Assembly: GCA_014218235.1 (NCBI GenBank)
Contig: CM024758.1
Location: 104,321,698 to 104,385,697, forward strand
Origin: Colocasia esculenta
Taxonomy: Eukaryota > Streptophyta > Magnoliopsida > Alismatales > Araceae
Direction: 5' to 3'
Length of the DNA: 64,000 nt
The notes under the pieces were generated by a model, which saw nothing but the letters and a program-made list of their open reading frames with translations, was not told where the DNA came from and made no database searches. The position numbers and the translations under genes were made by a program. The stretch's first letter is position 1. Each line of letters starts with the position of its first letter. Positions 1 to 11,149 of this stretch are shown piece by piece.

Positions 1-705
1 CATTCTATATGGTGCCCTAGATACCGGTGCTGCACCAGGGACCAATTCGATGGTAAAATCGACCTCTCGCTCCGGAGGAATTCCTGGCAAGTCTTCGGGA
101 AAACATCAGCGTATTCGCTGACGACATGGATGTCCTCTACTTTGACTTCCTTCTTTGCAATGACTACAGCAGCAAGAAAGGCCATACAACCTTTCCTCAT
201 CATCCTTTTGGCTTGCAGTGCAGAGATAAGTGACAATCTCCTGCGGTTTCTATCCCTGTGAACACTAGTTTGGGTACTGGCTAAAAGTTACCCGACTTCT
301 CCTGCAATTTATACTAGCCCCATGTTCAGACATCCAGTCTGCTCCCAGTATCACATCATACCCCGCCATGTCCATACATATTAAATTTGCTGGTAGGTTT
401 TGGGTTTCAATCAACACCTCACTGGATGGTATATGGTTTGTAAGATTGGTACCCGGACCAATCGGGGTTGACACAACTATTCCGGATTTCATTGGGACTG
501 GTTTCACAGATAGGGTATCAACAAATGTTTGAGAATGAAGGAGTGCGTAGCTCCCGTATCAAAGAGAACATAGCAGGTCGGGAAAGAATAGTAAGTGTAC
601 CTTCCACGATACCTCCTTCTTCAGCAGTTTCTGGTTCCTGGACAGCTTGCAGTCGGCCTTGCCTCTTCTGTCCATTTTGACGTTTGTCATGAGGGGCTTG
701 TTCTT
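1..705 (-). pseudogene. Element A: protease and start of reverse transcriptase (Ty3/gypsy), cut by window edge
   Basis: Read on the minus strand, this continues the pol reading of element A. The best open piece (265-507) holds the C-terminal half of a retroviral-type aspartic protease, with the GYDVILGADW motif typical of plant Ty3 proteases. Between about 235 and 1, in shifted frames, come the linker motifs DVFP, GIPP and FTIELVPG that normally lead into the gypsy reverse transcriptase. The catalytic RT core would lie left of base 1. The protease N-terminus around 510-705 is frame-broken, so the catalytic Asp-Thr-Gly cannot be read cleanly. Known role of the family: polyprotein cleavage and cDNA synthesis in virus-like particles. 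The gene is not functional as read, although the breaks could be partly sequencing indels. Confidence 0.85.
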
Positions 706-957
706 TCAACATTGGGCAGTCCGAGATCCTATGGTCACGACTCCCACAGCGTAGGCATCTCCCTTGCGCTCTCCAGCATTCTTCAGTCCGATGACCAGCT
801 CTGTCACAATGTTTACACCTCCTCTCGTTGCCACCATTACTTGCTTACCTAGCTCCTTCGGCTTTTTATCCGCTGGTTCATTTACCCCGCCACTGGGCCT
901 TTTCTTCCCAATAGTCGGCTGATACCTCCCAGCAGAGGACACTTGTTCCCGTTTCAC
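706..957 (-). pseudogene. Element A: gag C-terminus with CCHC zinc knuckle
   Basis: The minus-strand frame carries a basic, lysine-rich stretch followed by a CX2CX4HX4C knuckle (CLRCGSRDHRISDC), the nucleic-acid-binding motif of retrotransposon nucleocapsid. A partly degenerate second knuckle seems to precede it around 770-840. It lies between the capsid-like part of gag (954-1620) and the protease, as expected for a Ty3 gag-pol. Confidence 0.8.
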
Positions 958-1620
958 GGATTTTCCCTTAATCCTTTCGCAGTCTCCATGGCATCTTCCA
1001 GTAGTTGAGCCTTCTTAACCATTTCAGCATAAGTTTGAATGTCCATTGGCGCCAGTTGGGTGATGAACTGGGGCCTCAAGCCATTCAGAAAGCGTTTCGC
1101 CTTCATCCTTTCTGTCCCAATCAAGTGAACAGCGTATCGGGACAGCCGAGAGAATTGGGCCTCATACTCAGCCACATTAGTCCTCTCTGCTTCAAAGCCG
1201 CAAATTCGGCTGCTTTCCGTTCTTGGACCCTCTCAGAAAAGTACTTGGCGTTAAAACGCTCAATGAACTGAGCCCATGTAAGTTGTTGTCCATTGAGGGT
1301 GCTTCTCTACCGACTCCCACCATGCCCTGGCATCCTTTTCCAACTGGAAAGTGCCAGGAGTACCTTGTTCTGGTCTGTGCATTGCATAACCCTGAATATC
1401 CTTTCAATCTCTTTAACCCAGTGTTCAGCAACATCTGGGTTAGTACTCCCTTCAAACCTAGGTGGATCCATGTTCCGAAAATTCCGGTGGAGCTCACCGG
1501 CTCCGCGATTACCTCCACCCTGGTGGCTTGTAAGATAGCCTGAGTCAAGTTCTGTATGGTTCTTTGCATGTCCCTAGCCTGGGCACGTTCTGCGGCCATT
1601 GTGGTAATAATCACCTTCAA
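954..1620 (-). pseudogene. Element A: gag capsid domain (Ty3/gypsy)
   Basis: Minus-strand gag in at least three frames. The clean piece 954-1175 has the conserved pattern YEAQFSRLSRYA ... MKAKRFLNGLRP of the retrotransposon gag capsid domain. Upstream frames contain DPPRF, then a WV..IERIF stretch and a degraded ARAWWE motif, also diagnostic. The likely start is the Met near 1620, about 150 bases downstream of the primer binding site. Frame changes near 1190-1350 break the ORF. The closest relatives by motif are plant chromovirus-type Ty3 elements; this assignment comes from family knowledge, not a search. Confidence 0.85.
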
Positions 1621-1767
1621 GATAATAATGTGAGTTAGTCATCTAAATATATCACATGTGACTTTTATTCCCATGGCTCTACCCAAGCTCACATTAGGTA
1701 CGACAGGTTTTGACTCGTGTAATCTAGTTTCATTCCATGTTCCTAATCCCTTGGACCCTAAAGTTCA

Positions 1768-1780
1768 GGCTCTGATACCA
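1768..1780 (-). other. Element A primer binding site (initiator Met tRNA type)
   Basis: The minus strand reads TGGTATCAGAGCC, the standard complement of the plant initiator methionine tRNA 3' end. It lies 2 bases inside the LTR end at 1783. This fixes element A as minus-strand and 1783-4661 as its 5' LTR. Confidence 0.92.
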
Positions 1781-1782
1781 AC

Positions 1783-4661
1783 TGTCACCCCCGAATATTT
1801 AGCAGCGGAATAATACCGGGGGACGTGAACGATACAAACCGGCGTATCACAGTTGAATAGTGCAGAGTCACAATCAATTATAATAACACATTCAAGACTA
1901 TAATGGTCACCATAGTATACTTTATTCATTTCATTCAACTAGATACAACCTCACATAAGAAGAATTAACCAAAGGGTCCATCATTCAAATAAACTTCCAG
2001 AAAAGTTTCACTATTACATAGACTACTCAAATTCTATTTCTAAACTGTCATCTATTCTAGGACGGGTACTCGTCACTCTTGCCCAGTCCCATCTGACTCC
2101 ACTGGTTCTTCATCACTACCTGAAAAAGGGCAGGATGATAGGGGTGAGCGAACTAGCTCAGTAGGATTTATATCTCAATCACGTGCGGGCACTAGTATAC
2201 ATGATAACATTTTATATAGGCAGATATGCTTATGAGTATGCTGACAATGCATGCTTTTCTAACAAGTTGAATAGCAAAGTAGAACGGATATCATATCAGA
2301 TCAATTGTCGAGTTCCATATACAATGGACAGATAATTCAAGAATAAATCATGTCAGAAGAGATTGGCCATATTCAAGCAGAGTTCATGTGTTCACAAGAA
2401 CAAACATATCATATCATGTCAAGTCAAACTTATCAAGTCAAACAGAGGCACATTTTCACAATCTTGCATGTCAGTGTGCTATGCCAAGCACCAAGAGTCC
2501 ATACTCCCTCGGTTAACAAGTACGTTGGGGCGCTCCTCCCCAGGACCGGACAGGGCCCTATTGCACAGGCATTGTATCAAGTTTTGGACCGGAGTCCCAC
2601 GTTGTGCCGAACAAACATATTCATATTATGGCCACAGAGTTTCAATGACAAGCTCATAGTAAAAAGAACATGATCACTCATAGAGTCAAGGAATGACAAA
2701 CAGCTCAAAAGAACAAGGCAGGATAACAACGTATCTTATATTTCATAATTCATTAATGTCTTGACATGAGGGTGTTTCTAAAGACAGATCATATGTAGAA
2801 CATGTACTTTCCTACATGTATGCATATGACAATAATCAATTGAACACCGGAAACATGTAACCATGAAACTCATATGCAAATCACCACTAAACATGTCCAT
2901 ACTAATCATGTATTCATCCCCACATTCATAACATATTCTTATCTTATCAATTGACAATAAGCAAGATCACAAGATAATCCAATGATCATAAGAACAATCA
3001 AAATTACACATTAGAATCATATTCATATCATTACCATTTCCTTTAATGGTTTGATTTATTTTAAGTCCATGCATACTATATAACATCATGTACATGCTTG
3101 AAGACATCATGAAATGATTAGACCCAAATTATACAAAAATCTTGTAAGGGTAGTGTCGACACTAGATCAGTGGTGTCGACACCATGCTCCAAACCCAAGA
3201 CAAAATCATGCAAAACTGGTCAGGTAGTGTCGACACTAGTTCAGGTAGTGTCGACACTAGAGACAGATTCCAGAACCCTTCTGGAAAACATGGGACAGTG
3301 TGTCGACACTAGAGAACAGGTAGTTCGACACTAGATAGCTTTCCCAGAACTTTCAGGAAAAACTGGGACAGTGTGTCGACACTAGAGACAGTAGTGTCGA
3401 CACTAGATGACTTTCCCAGAACACTCTCTGTTGTTTGGGACAGGGTGTCGACACTAGATCAGGTAGTGTCGACACTAGAGGGCTTCCCAGAACACTCTCT
3501 GGGCTGCCTTGGGACAGTGTGTCGACACTAGTCCAAGTAGTGTCGACACTAGAGTCCTTCCAGAACCAAACTTAGGGTCATTGAGACCCGAAAACACTTC
3601 CATGCAGCGATTCACTTCAAACTCTTATAACTCTCTAACGATTGACATTTGGACAAAATGTTCAACATGAAAGATGAAGATACAACTAGTAGAAGAATTT
3701 TTATGTTGAGGGTTTGATCAAATTCGGTCTCGAATCCCGAGAAAACATGTGAAGAACAAAATCAAGTGAAACCCGAAATCACAGTATCAAACAGAGACTC
3801 TCTTATCATGCTCCTAACTCTCTAACGAAAACCTTTGGACAAAACGTCCAACATAGAAGATGATCGTGACTTCAAGTAAAAGAACTTTCATGAATAAAGT
3901 TTAGTCAAATTTGGTCTTGAATCGTGTGCACATATGACGAACGAGAAAACCCTAACTGTGCAAGACTTCGGGAAAATCACCAATACACGATGAATACTCC
4001 ATGAAAATTGGCAAATCAAGTGCAAATGATCCTAGACTCAAAGAACTACATGTTGGCATTGGTTTTCTTTAATCTTGGCCCGAGAACACCTACCTTTACG
4101 AAGATCTAAACCTGTTGATGTTCTGGACGCAACAGAGGATGCAGGGGATGAAGCTCCGGATTCCCAGCCTTTCTCCTGCTCCTCAGAAGTTCTTGCTTGC
4201 TTCCAAACGACTCCAACTTCGTTGTTAAACCTTCCCCAAGAGTTTAGGGACGAGTTCTTATAGTTTTAAGGATGTTGTTAAGAGTCCTAATGATGCTAGG
4301 AAAGGGCTACGAGCTCTGTTTCCTAGTTTCCAGAAAATCTGGGATTCCTTTACTCAAAAGAGGTAGCCAAGGTTTAGGAAACCACAATTGGGATTGAGTT
4401 CGGTTTTGGCTTACCTTACATGACTACTCATCCATAATATGACTCTAAATTACCCTCCCTAATTACTGCATAATTACATACACGAATTTTTGGGCAATTT
4501 CCTGTCCTAGTTTATTCATCTCCTTGGGCCAAATATGCTCTATTGGCCCAATCTTATTAATAGGTCGTTAACACATGGTATTGGAAGTCTCTCCAATACG
4601 TTTATTTAATTTATCCCTCTATATTTCTGAATTTTAAATTGCTAAATTTTGGGGTGTTACA
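1783..4661 (-). repeat. Element A 5' LTR, about 2.9 kb
   Basis: The plus strand begins TGTCACCCC and ends GGGGTGTTACA, an imperfect terminal inverted repeat of the TG...CA type. The LTR sits directly next to the primer binding site. The outer end (4661/4662) abuts sequence that is continuous in the second copy near 31720, so 4661 is a true insertion boundary. The expected duplication is CTAAC (4662-4666); its partner lies left of the window. I see no convincing gene inside. The only strong internal structure is the GTCGAC array at 3155-3547. Confidence 0.88.
3155..3547. repeat. Paired GTCGAC palindrome array in LTR A
   Basis: I count eleven GTCGAC sites plus one GTTCGAC variant, usually embedded in TAGTGTCGACACTA. 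They fall into six pairs starting at 3155/3175, 3229/3250, 3302/3323, 3375/3396, 3447/3468 and 3521/3542. Spacing within pairs is 20-21 bp and the pair-to-pair period is 72-74 bp. A CCAGAAC box follows about 20 bp after the second site, then a GGGACAG box precedes the next pair. It does not look coding in either strand. Confidence 0.95.
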
Positions 4662-6172
4662 CTAACACCATGATACACTCTAGGGATCATTAGATCCCGT
4701 ACGGCCTTAGTTGTTCTCTCTCTTATCTGAATCATGTCGGACCTCTGGACCTATGCATAACGGGCCAGTGGAAGGGTTGTGTATTCCACCTGACTGCCAA
4801 CGTCGTACGCGCGTGTTGATCAACTGTTACTATTGCTCGTTACTCGAACGTTTTCATGTGCAATGACCATAAGTTCTCATCTATACTCTACTCGCTCACT
4901 ATCCGCGTTCCTCTACTACTTTCTCTCTCGTCTATTCATCTAGTACTCTCTTGGTACCCTTTGAGCTGTGGGCTCCTACTGTTTTGTATTGTTCTGACTG
5001 TCTAGCGCTAAAAAGGGTCTGTGACTCTACTGACTTGAATCATACTGTGTAGGGCACAGAGAGTGTCCAGGAGGCTCCAATCTAGTCCTGGGGGCATAGA
5101 GCACCCGAAAATACCTGCAGGGGCTATAGACGGTGTTTCTGCATTGCACCGGTCTGACTGACTATTCTGAATTAGCTAGACATCTAACTGTTATCTATTA
5201 CTATTAGTCTTGAGTTTCAAGCGTACTTGTGTGATTACTATGCTATTGCTGACTGTTACTAAACTATTACTGTCGTGTTATTGAGCGACTACTGTTGTAC
5301 CCTCTACGTGCTCTACTTGATACTTGCTATCTTGACTTATTGCGTTCTATCGTGACTTGATCACATTCAAAGTGCTATACTCTCTCGTTGTTTATTGAAA
5401 ATAAAGTGCTATTTTTCTCTCGGCTATCTATGGATAACCAAAGTGCCATTACTAATTCGATTGATGAAAGTTAATCAAAGTGCTATACTATCTCGATTGA
5501 TGAAAATCAGTCAAAGTGCAATTACTCTCTATGTGGCCAAATACTATCTCTCGCTTTGCTATACATGTTGCTTGCTATTCTTGACTATGACTTTACTTGC
5601 TATTGTTGTTATCGTTTCTATCGTGACTTGACTTTAATCATCGTGCTATACTTGATTCGTCTTCTATTGAACCATGTTACTTGTGCTATTACTTTCTCGA
5701 CTTTACATGACTCTCTCTATCATTAGTTACTCTGCCATTTAAAGCATTAATCATGTAAAGCCTGCTTGACTATTGAGATTTAAGTCCTACTAGGCGTTAC
5801 CACTCACCCTTCATTATTTGTTATTGTGTCTCAGGTAAGTCGGACAAGGACGTTATACGTACCAATGGGACAGGACCAGAGTGATGAGTGACCCGGAGTC
5901 AGTTGATGAAGTCACCCTAGCACAATAGAGTCTAATAGTTATTGCTTTAGATTTCTGTTTCAAGGTAATGATGTCATTGAGCCCTATGTATTGGCTCCGA
6001 ATTAGTGGTTGTAATGGTCTTAGTGATTTTATAATGAAATCAAGAGTTTATTTCAATTATTATTTCATTAGATGCTCTGATGTTTGCGAAAGTATGCGCA
6101 ATTGTCGTTACCATACTCGTTGCTCGCGTCTCCCTCTGATTTATTCCGCTGCTAAATTGGAGGGGCGTGACA
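4662..6172 (+). repeat. Element C 5' LTR, 3' part (interrupted by A)
   Basis: This stretch matches about 31720-33228 base for base except for scattered indels and substitutions. It ends GGGGCGTGACA and is followed immediately by a primer binding site, which defines it as the 3' portion of a plus-strand 5' LTR. The missing 5' portion should lie left of the window, beyond element A. No gene is supported here; the short ORFs are not conserved in frame with the other LTR copy. Confidence 0.9.
5366..5530 (+). repeat. Short degenerate tandem repeat in LTR C
   Basis: Four to five units of roughly 40 bp share the core CAAAGTGCTATACT and the tail CTCGATTGATGAAA. The same array is at about 32430-32590 in the other LTR, so it was present before C inserted. 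Confidence 0.7.
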
Positions 6173-6173
6173 G

Positions 6174-6186
6174 TTGGTATCAAAGT
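6174..6186 (+). other. Element C primer binding site
   Basis: TTGGTATCAAAGT follows the LTR end by one base. It matches the initiator-Met-tRNA site with one G-to-A change (TCAGAG to TCAAAG). It sets element C on the plus strand. Confidence 0.85.
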
Positions 6187-6383
6187 CTAGGATGTCCGTA
6201 TTAGGATATTTTAAGTCTAGGGATGTTCTAGGTGAACTGCCATGACCGTGTCTAAGTCAACCGCCATACCTATGTGAGAGATTGGGTAAAGCTTGGGGTT
6301 ATGCTAGGAGCTTAACTATATGTATAAGCACCCTAAGTTAAGAAGACATTAATAAGTATTCTTGCTCACAGGAACCAGAGGAG

Positions 6384-7037
6384 ATGGCTGGCGAGCCTGA
6401 CAAATGCACGAATTACAACAGATCGTACAGGATTAACTCAAGCCCTTAACAACGTGATTCAAGCAGGAGAAAGAAATGGGTAGAGATTTATATTTGAACT
6501 TTCAACGAATAAATCCCCCTAGGTTTAATGGAACTCTGGATCCCGATGAAGCCAAAATTGGGTGAAGGTGATGGAACAGATCTTAGGGTTATGCAATGTT
6601 CAGAGCAGGAGAAAGTCCTTCTGGCAACCTTCCAGTTCGACCGCGATGCTAGAGCCTGGTGGGAAGCTGCCAGTCGACAATTACCCAACATCAACATAGA
6701 GTGGGATAAATTTTTAGAACTCTTCAACACCTAATATTTTTTCGAGAGGATTCGTGAGAAGAAGCAAATGAATTTGCCAATTTAAACAACGAATGATGTC
6801 TGTAGCAGAATATGAAGCGCAATTTGAAGACTAGCGCAGTATGCACCACATTTGGTGAGTACGGAAAAGATGAAGGCAAAGAGATTTTTAGAAGGGTTGA
6901 GACCTTGTTCTGGGAAAGTTGGCTCCACTAGACATTGAAGTATATTTAGTCATGGTATTGAGAGCTCAATTAGTCGAGGACACTATGGAACTCCTTGAAA
7001 AGATCCATAAGAAGAAGGTGTTGAAAAGGGAACGTGT
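6384..7037 (+). pseudogene. Element C gag, N-terminal part (Ty3/gypsy), split by COP1
   Basis: Plus-strand gag, starting at an ATG near 6384. It shows the PPRFNG motif, DPDEA, then a long open piece (6528-6734) with the diagnostic FQFDRDARAWWEAA box. Next comes a degraded YEAQF stretch and MKAKRFLEGLRP. Several frame changes and stops (for example near 6734) break it. The sequence stops at 7037, where the COP1 LTR begins, and resumes at 27517 with the zinc knuckle. This element has no pol. Confidence 0.88.
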
Positions 7038-7257
7038 TGTTGGGTTGAGTGTATATTCATATCATTTCCCTCCTATTTTGATGATGACAAGAGTGATTTT
7101 TAAAGCATTTAAATGAAACATCAAAACATCATACCTGAAGTCAATGTTCAAAAAGCATGTTTCAAATCACATTTATCATTTATGTTCATGATAAATCATT
7201 TAACTAATGATATATGTGTTTAATTTTCAGGAACAAACACTTTTTTTCAAAAGAAGT

Positions 7258-7569
7258 GTCGACACACCCCTCAATGGTGTCGACACAACACTCAGTCTCA
7301 AAGGCAAAAAGCTGAAGAATGCCTAGACTGTGTCGACACTAGTCCAGAAGCAGGTCGACACGAGTTGCAGATTCCAGGATTTACACTACCCAGGTCGACG
7401 CACTCTCAGGGCAGGTCGACACTGGACTCAGCTCCCAGACAGCCTGTTTGCAGATTGGGACAGCAGGTCGACACAGGACCTGAGCAGGTTGACACTAGAC
7501 CCCGTTCCCAGAACAGCCTGTTTTGTGAATTGGGACAGCAGGTCGACCTCACCACCAAGGCAGGTCGAC
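7258..7569. repeat. Paired GTCGAC array in COP1 LTR
   Basis: Pairs start at 7258/7279, 7332/7354, 7394/7415, 7467/7488 (second site GTTGAC) and 7542/7564. Spacing within pairs is 21-22 bp. The period is 73-75 bp except one step of 62. CCCAGAAC-like and TTGGGACAG boxes lie between pairs, as in LTR A. The array is repeated in all complete COP1 LTRs. Confidence 0.95.
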
Positions 7570-7584
7570 ACACTTCGGAAGATT

Positions 7585-7692
7585 CCATCTTAAGATGGAT
7601 GTTTGCCACGTGTCAGCCTAGGGCGATGGGTATCAACCTAGAATCGTGTGCCCTTGTACCCAAAGGGTATCCTTGAATCCTTTGAGTATAAA
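7585..7692 (+). promoter_or_regulatory. COP1 LTR core promoter region
   Basis: A perfect 14-bp palindrome CCATCTTAAGATGG (7585-7598) is followed by CCACGTGTC (7606-7614), a G-box/ABRE-type element, and a TATAAA box (7687-7692). The order is palindrome array, G-box, TATA. This places the GTCGAC pairs in the position of an upstream activating region. The promoter call is an inference from motif order; no transcript data are available here. Confidence 0.7.
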
Positions 7693-8717
7693 GGTCCCTA
7701 ATCGGCCCCCCATCAAAAGAAGAGAGACCCAACTAACTCTTAGAGCCTCCAGAAAGTTTCCTGGCGGCTACAAGAGGTCGTCTCCTCCCTCCTCTGCTCT
7801 CGTGGTGCTTCCAGAAGACCAATTCTCACCAATTCAGTGTGAGAATTGGAGTGTGATCCCTGTAGAAACCTCTGAAGCATCCCAAGGAAGCAGATCCAGT
7901 AGAAGCCTTCGTTGGAGAAGAATTCAAGGAAGATCCAACAATTCCAAAGTGCAGAGCATCGGTTTTGGACTTCAGATGCAAGCCTCTTCCCAATCCAAGC
8001 TTCTACAAGGGAGTACACTTGAAGAACGAAGTTATTTAATACAATTCATTGTACTTCTGTTCTTCTGAGATATCTTTTGAGATTATGCAAGTGCTTCTGC
8101 ATAGCTCTCATTAGTGCTCTCATTTTCGACTAGATCTGTTGCTAGAAGGTCTTGTCTTGATTGGTGTCTAGCAAGTCTTATGTGAGCATTGTGCTCAAGT
8201 TGTGTGAGTATTGTGCTCAGGTTGTTGTGAGCCGTTGTGCTCAGTTTGAGTTGTCTAACTCAAGGTTGTGTTGAGCAGTCTTGCTCAGTTGTTCTAGAGT
8301 AGTCTTGCTCTAGAAGTTGTGTGAGTTGTAAGCTCTCAAGTGTGGAGTTGTCAGGCTCCAGTGGGTGTGTTACCCAGTTGTTTTAGTGAATCCTCACAGG
8401 GTGGAGGGGGGTGGATGTAGGAATCACTTGGGTGATTTCCGAACCACTAAAAATCCTTGTGCATTTGTCTAATTGTGGTTTGATCATTTCATCCATTAGA
8501 TGCTTACATAGGATCGGTTAATATTCACTTAATCACTTGTTTCACATCTATTTTACCAACTCACTCAAATCTCATCAGATCTGTAGTTTTTCACTGATAA
8601 AATTGCCTCTGATTCAAAGTGTTTTTAAATTGTATAAGCTTCCGCTAAAGTGGCTTAGATCTATTCATCCCCCCCCCCCTTCTAGATCTTTTTCCACACC
8701 TTCACTTCGATCCTTCA

Positions 8718-8840
8718 ATTGGTATCAGAGAGGGTTATTTGATCTGATTTGATCTGAGCAGTTTTTGTTTCTGAGTGTTGTGTGTTTGAGTGTTTGTGCC
8801 TTTTGTTTGCTAACCATTTTCTTTCTGCTTTAGAGTCATG
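8718..8840 (+). other. COP1 primer binding site and 5' leader (plus strand)
   Basis: TTGGTATCAGAGAGG begins at 8719, one base after the LTR. The leader then matches, in inverse orientation, the leaders at 14820-14937 and 24684-24804, up to the sequence TAGAGTCATG, where the gag ATG should follow. Here gag does not follow; the sequence switches at about 8834-8840. Confidence 0.9.
8834..8840. other. COP1 inversion junction J1
   Basis: The leader copy reads AGAGTCATGGATTCC and the downstream copy near 20323 reads CAAAGTCATGACTTG. The junction reads AGAGTCATGACTTG. The shared AGTCATG is a 7-bp microhomology at the point where a plus-strand 5' end is fused to a minus-strand 3' region. Confidence 0.8.
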
Positions 8841-9436
8841 ACTTGTGAATTTTCTAGCTCCCCCTGAGATGATGATTTCAATCACTTTTCATCAAAATAA
8901 AGATATGTAATTTTGGAAATCAGAAAAGTTTTCTTCTTGGACAACAAAGACTCCCCCTCAACAATTGCATATCCATTTCTTGGTACTTGGCGGAGTCATA
9001 TACTCACGCATAATGAAAGGTTTCCAGACAAGCCTAACTTGTCCTTCTCCAAACACTATTTGATATACCAAGAATTTCATACAATAAGAGTTGAAGAATT
9101 CATTATCAAAAAGAAATGGAAGTGAAAATAAGCAAGATTTTGAAATCAGAAAAAGTATCCTCTTGAACAATAGAAGCTCCCCCTCAACAATGGCATATCA
9201 ATTTCTTAGTACTTAGCGGAGACATATACTCTCGCATAGTGAAAGTGTCCGACAGGCATAGCTTGTCCTTCTCCAAATCACCATTTGATATACCAAAGAA
9301 TTTCAACACAATAAGAGTTGGAGAATTTATTGTAAAAAGGAATAAAATTGAAAGTGAGAGAGATATGAACAATGTAACTCAAGGAAGCAAAGAATTATGA
9401 GATGTAAAGAACTCCCCCTTAGACAATGCATTACAC
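8841..9436 (-). repeat. COP1 post-pol region with PPT-like direct repeats
   Basis: On the coding (minus) strand this follows the RNase H end. AGGGGGAG-type purine tracts recur, with complements CTCCCCCT at about 8858, 8951, 9177 and 9412; the middle ones define near-tandem units of about 226 and 235 bp. Each resembles the genuine polypurine tract at 16621-16633. No ORF is conserved across units. The same region is present at 20325-20890. Confidence 0.75.
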
Positions 9437-10110
9437 TCAACCCAAACCTTGAGAGAGATCATGAAGGTGGACATTTACAAAGACCAAGTTCTTCCTTAAA
9501 GATGAAAATCTATTTTCAGGAAGGTTTAGTGAATAGTCTGCAATTTGTTTTTCAGTTTCAATGAAGTGGAGTTCAAAGGATTTCTTGGCAACCTCATCTC
9601 TCAAGAAATGATGTCTAATTTCAATGTGTTTTGTTCTGGAGTGCTGAATGGGGTTTTTAGACAAATTTATGGCACTAGTGTTATCACATAGGATGGGTAC
9701 ACACCCTAAATCTGGTTGTAATCAAGAAGTTGATGTTTCACCCAGAGAATCTGAGTTCCACATCTACCTGCTGCAACATATTCAGCTTCTGCAGTTGACA
9801 GAGCAACTGAATGTTGCTTCTTAGAAGCCCAAGAGATAAGGCACCCACCTAGAAATAGACACAAGCCACTTGTGCTTTCTCTATCTAATTTGCACCCAGC
9901 ATAATCAGCATCACAATAGGCAAACAGATCTAACTTGCAACCAGCAGGATACCAAATACCTAAGTCACATGTTCCAACAAGATATTTGAAGATTCGTTTA
10001 ACAGCAAGCATGTGACTTTCTTTAGGATTTGATTGGAATCTAGCACATAAACACACACAAAACTGAATATCAGGTCTAGAAGTTGTAAGATAGAGCAGAG
10101 AGCCAATCAT
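9437..10110 (-). pseudogene. COP1 copy 1: RNase H and pol C-terminus (Ty1/copia)
   Basis: Two minus-strand pieces. 9706-10110 has the hallmark copia connection and RNase H motifs GSLLYLTTSRPDI, YCDADYAGC, ESTSG and LSTAEAEYVA. 9437-9664 continues with HIEIRHHFLRD, the conserved C-terminal helix region, and the end of pol. A frame change near 9665-9706 separates them. RNase H degrades the RNA of the RNA-DNA hybrid during reverse transcription. This is the only RNase H in the complex; copy 2 has lost it. Confidence 0.93.
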
Positions 10111-10970
10111 ACCTCTGTAGGTCTTTGGATCTACTGACTTACCAGATGGATCTTCTTCTAGTTTAGCATTAATTGCAATTGTGTGCTTGAGTGCTTAAGG
10201 TTCTGAAAGTCAAACCTCTTTAAGCTCATTGACATATTTGGTTTGACTGATGAAGATTCCTTCATGTGTTTGGTTAACCTGCAATCCCAAAAAGAATGTT
10301 AAATCTCCCATTAAGCTCATTTCAATTCATTCTTCATTTGATTTGAAAATTCAGTGCAAAGGCCTTTATTGGTTGATCCAAATATTATGTCATCACATAA
10401 ATTTGGACTACAATTATTTGATTTTTAACTGTTTTTGTGAACAATGTTTGATCAACATTACCTCTAGAATATCCTTTTTCAGTAAAAAGGAACTCAACCG
10501 GTCATACCAAGCTCTTGGAGCTTGCTTAAGACCATAGAGAGCCTTATTAAGCTTGAAAACATGGTTAAGATATTTTTCATTTTCATATCCAGGAGGTTGT
10601 TCAACAAAAACATTTTCCTTATATATCCATTTAAGAATGCACTTTTGACATCCATTTGATAAACTTTGAAATTCATGGAGGATGCAAAATCAAGGAAAAT
10701 TCTAACTGCTTCTAGTCTAGCTACAGGGGCATATGATTCTTCAAAATCAATTCCAAATTCTTGATTGTACCCCTTTGCAACTAGCCTAGCTTTATTTCTA
10801 ATGACTTGACCATTTTCATTCACTTATTTCTGAAGACCCATCTAGTACCAATATTGTTTGGTCACTAGGTCTAGGTACTAATTCTCATACTTGATTTCTT
10901 TCAATTGATGAAGTTCATCATGCATGGCATTAATCCAATCAGAACTTGATAAGGCTTCATCAATTGTTTT
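10111..10970 (-). pseudogene. COP1 copy 1: reverse transcriptase (Ty1/copia)
   Basis: The minus-strand piece 10494-10823 contains NKARLVAKGYNQ, ESYAPVARLEAVR and the QMDVKSAFLNG active-site region of copia RT. Near 10380-10440 the catalytic YVDD box is present, followed by the IIFGSTN motif, but it is out of frame by one base. Upstream (to about 10970) lies the usual lead-in to RT. Length is normal for the domain once indels are ignored. The frame breaks are single-base gaps, so whether this RT is truly dead is uncertain. Confidence 0.92.
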
Positions 10971-11149
10971 TGGTTCAATTTGGGAAATTAGAGCTAGTGG
11001 TCTTCTTCAATATTATGCAAGAAGATGATCTAGTCCTTACTCTATCATGAACATTGCCAACCATATTGTCTAATGGGTGATCTCTCAAAAACCTATGGTC
11101 AGAAATTACCTGTTGAGAAGTACCCACTTCTGGACAATGTTACCTGACC

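Larger units (their letters stand above)
7038..8717 (+). repeat. COP1 left outer LTR
   Basis: It starts TGTTGGGTTGAG and ends GATCCTTCA. It matches 25830-27516 in the same orientation and 14938-16620 in the opposite one, with mostly single-base gaps. It contains the paired GTCGAC array, a G-box, a TATA box and a C-run near 8669. It is followed by a primer binding site. Confidence 0.93.

Noticed and set aside
3155..3547. CRISPR-like array
   Set aside because: Repeats are short self-palindromes, spacers are themselves repeated at a 73-bp period, there are no cas genes, and the context is a plant LTR.
4075..4263. 62-codon plus-strand ORF in LTR A
   Set aside because: Antisense within an LTR, short and without any recognised motif.
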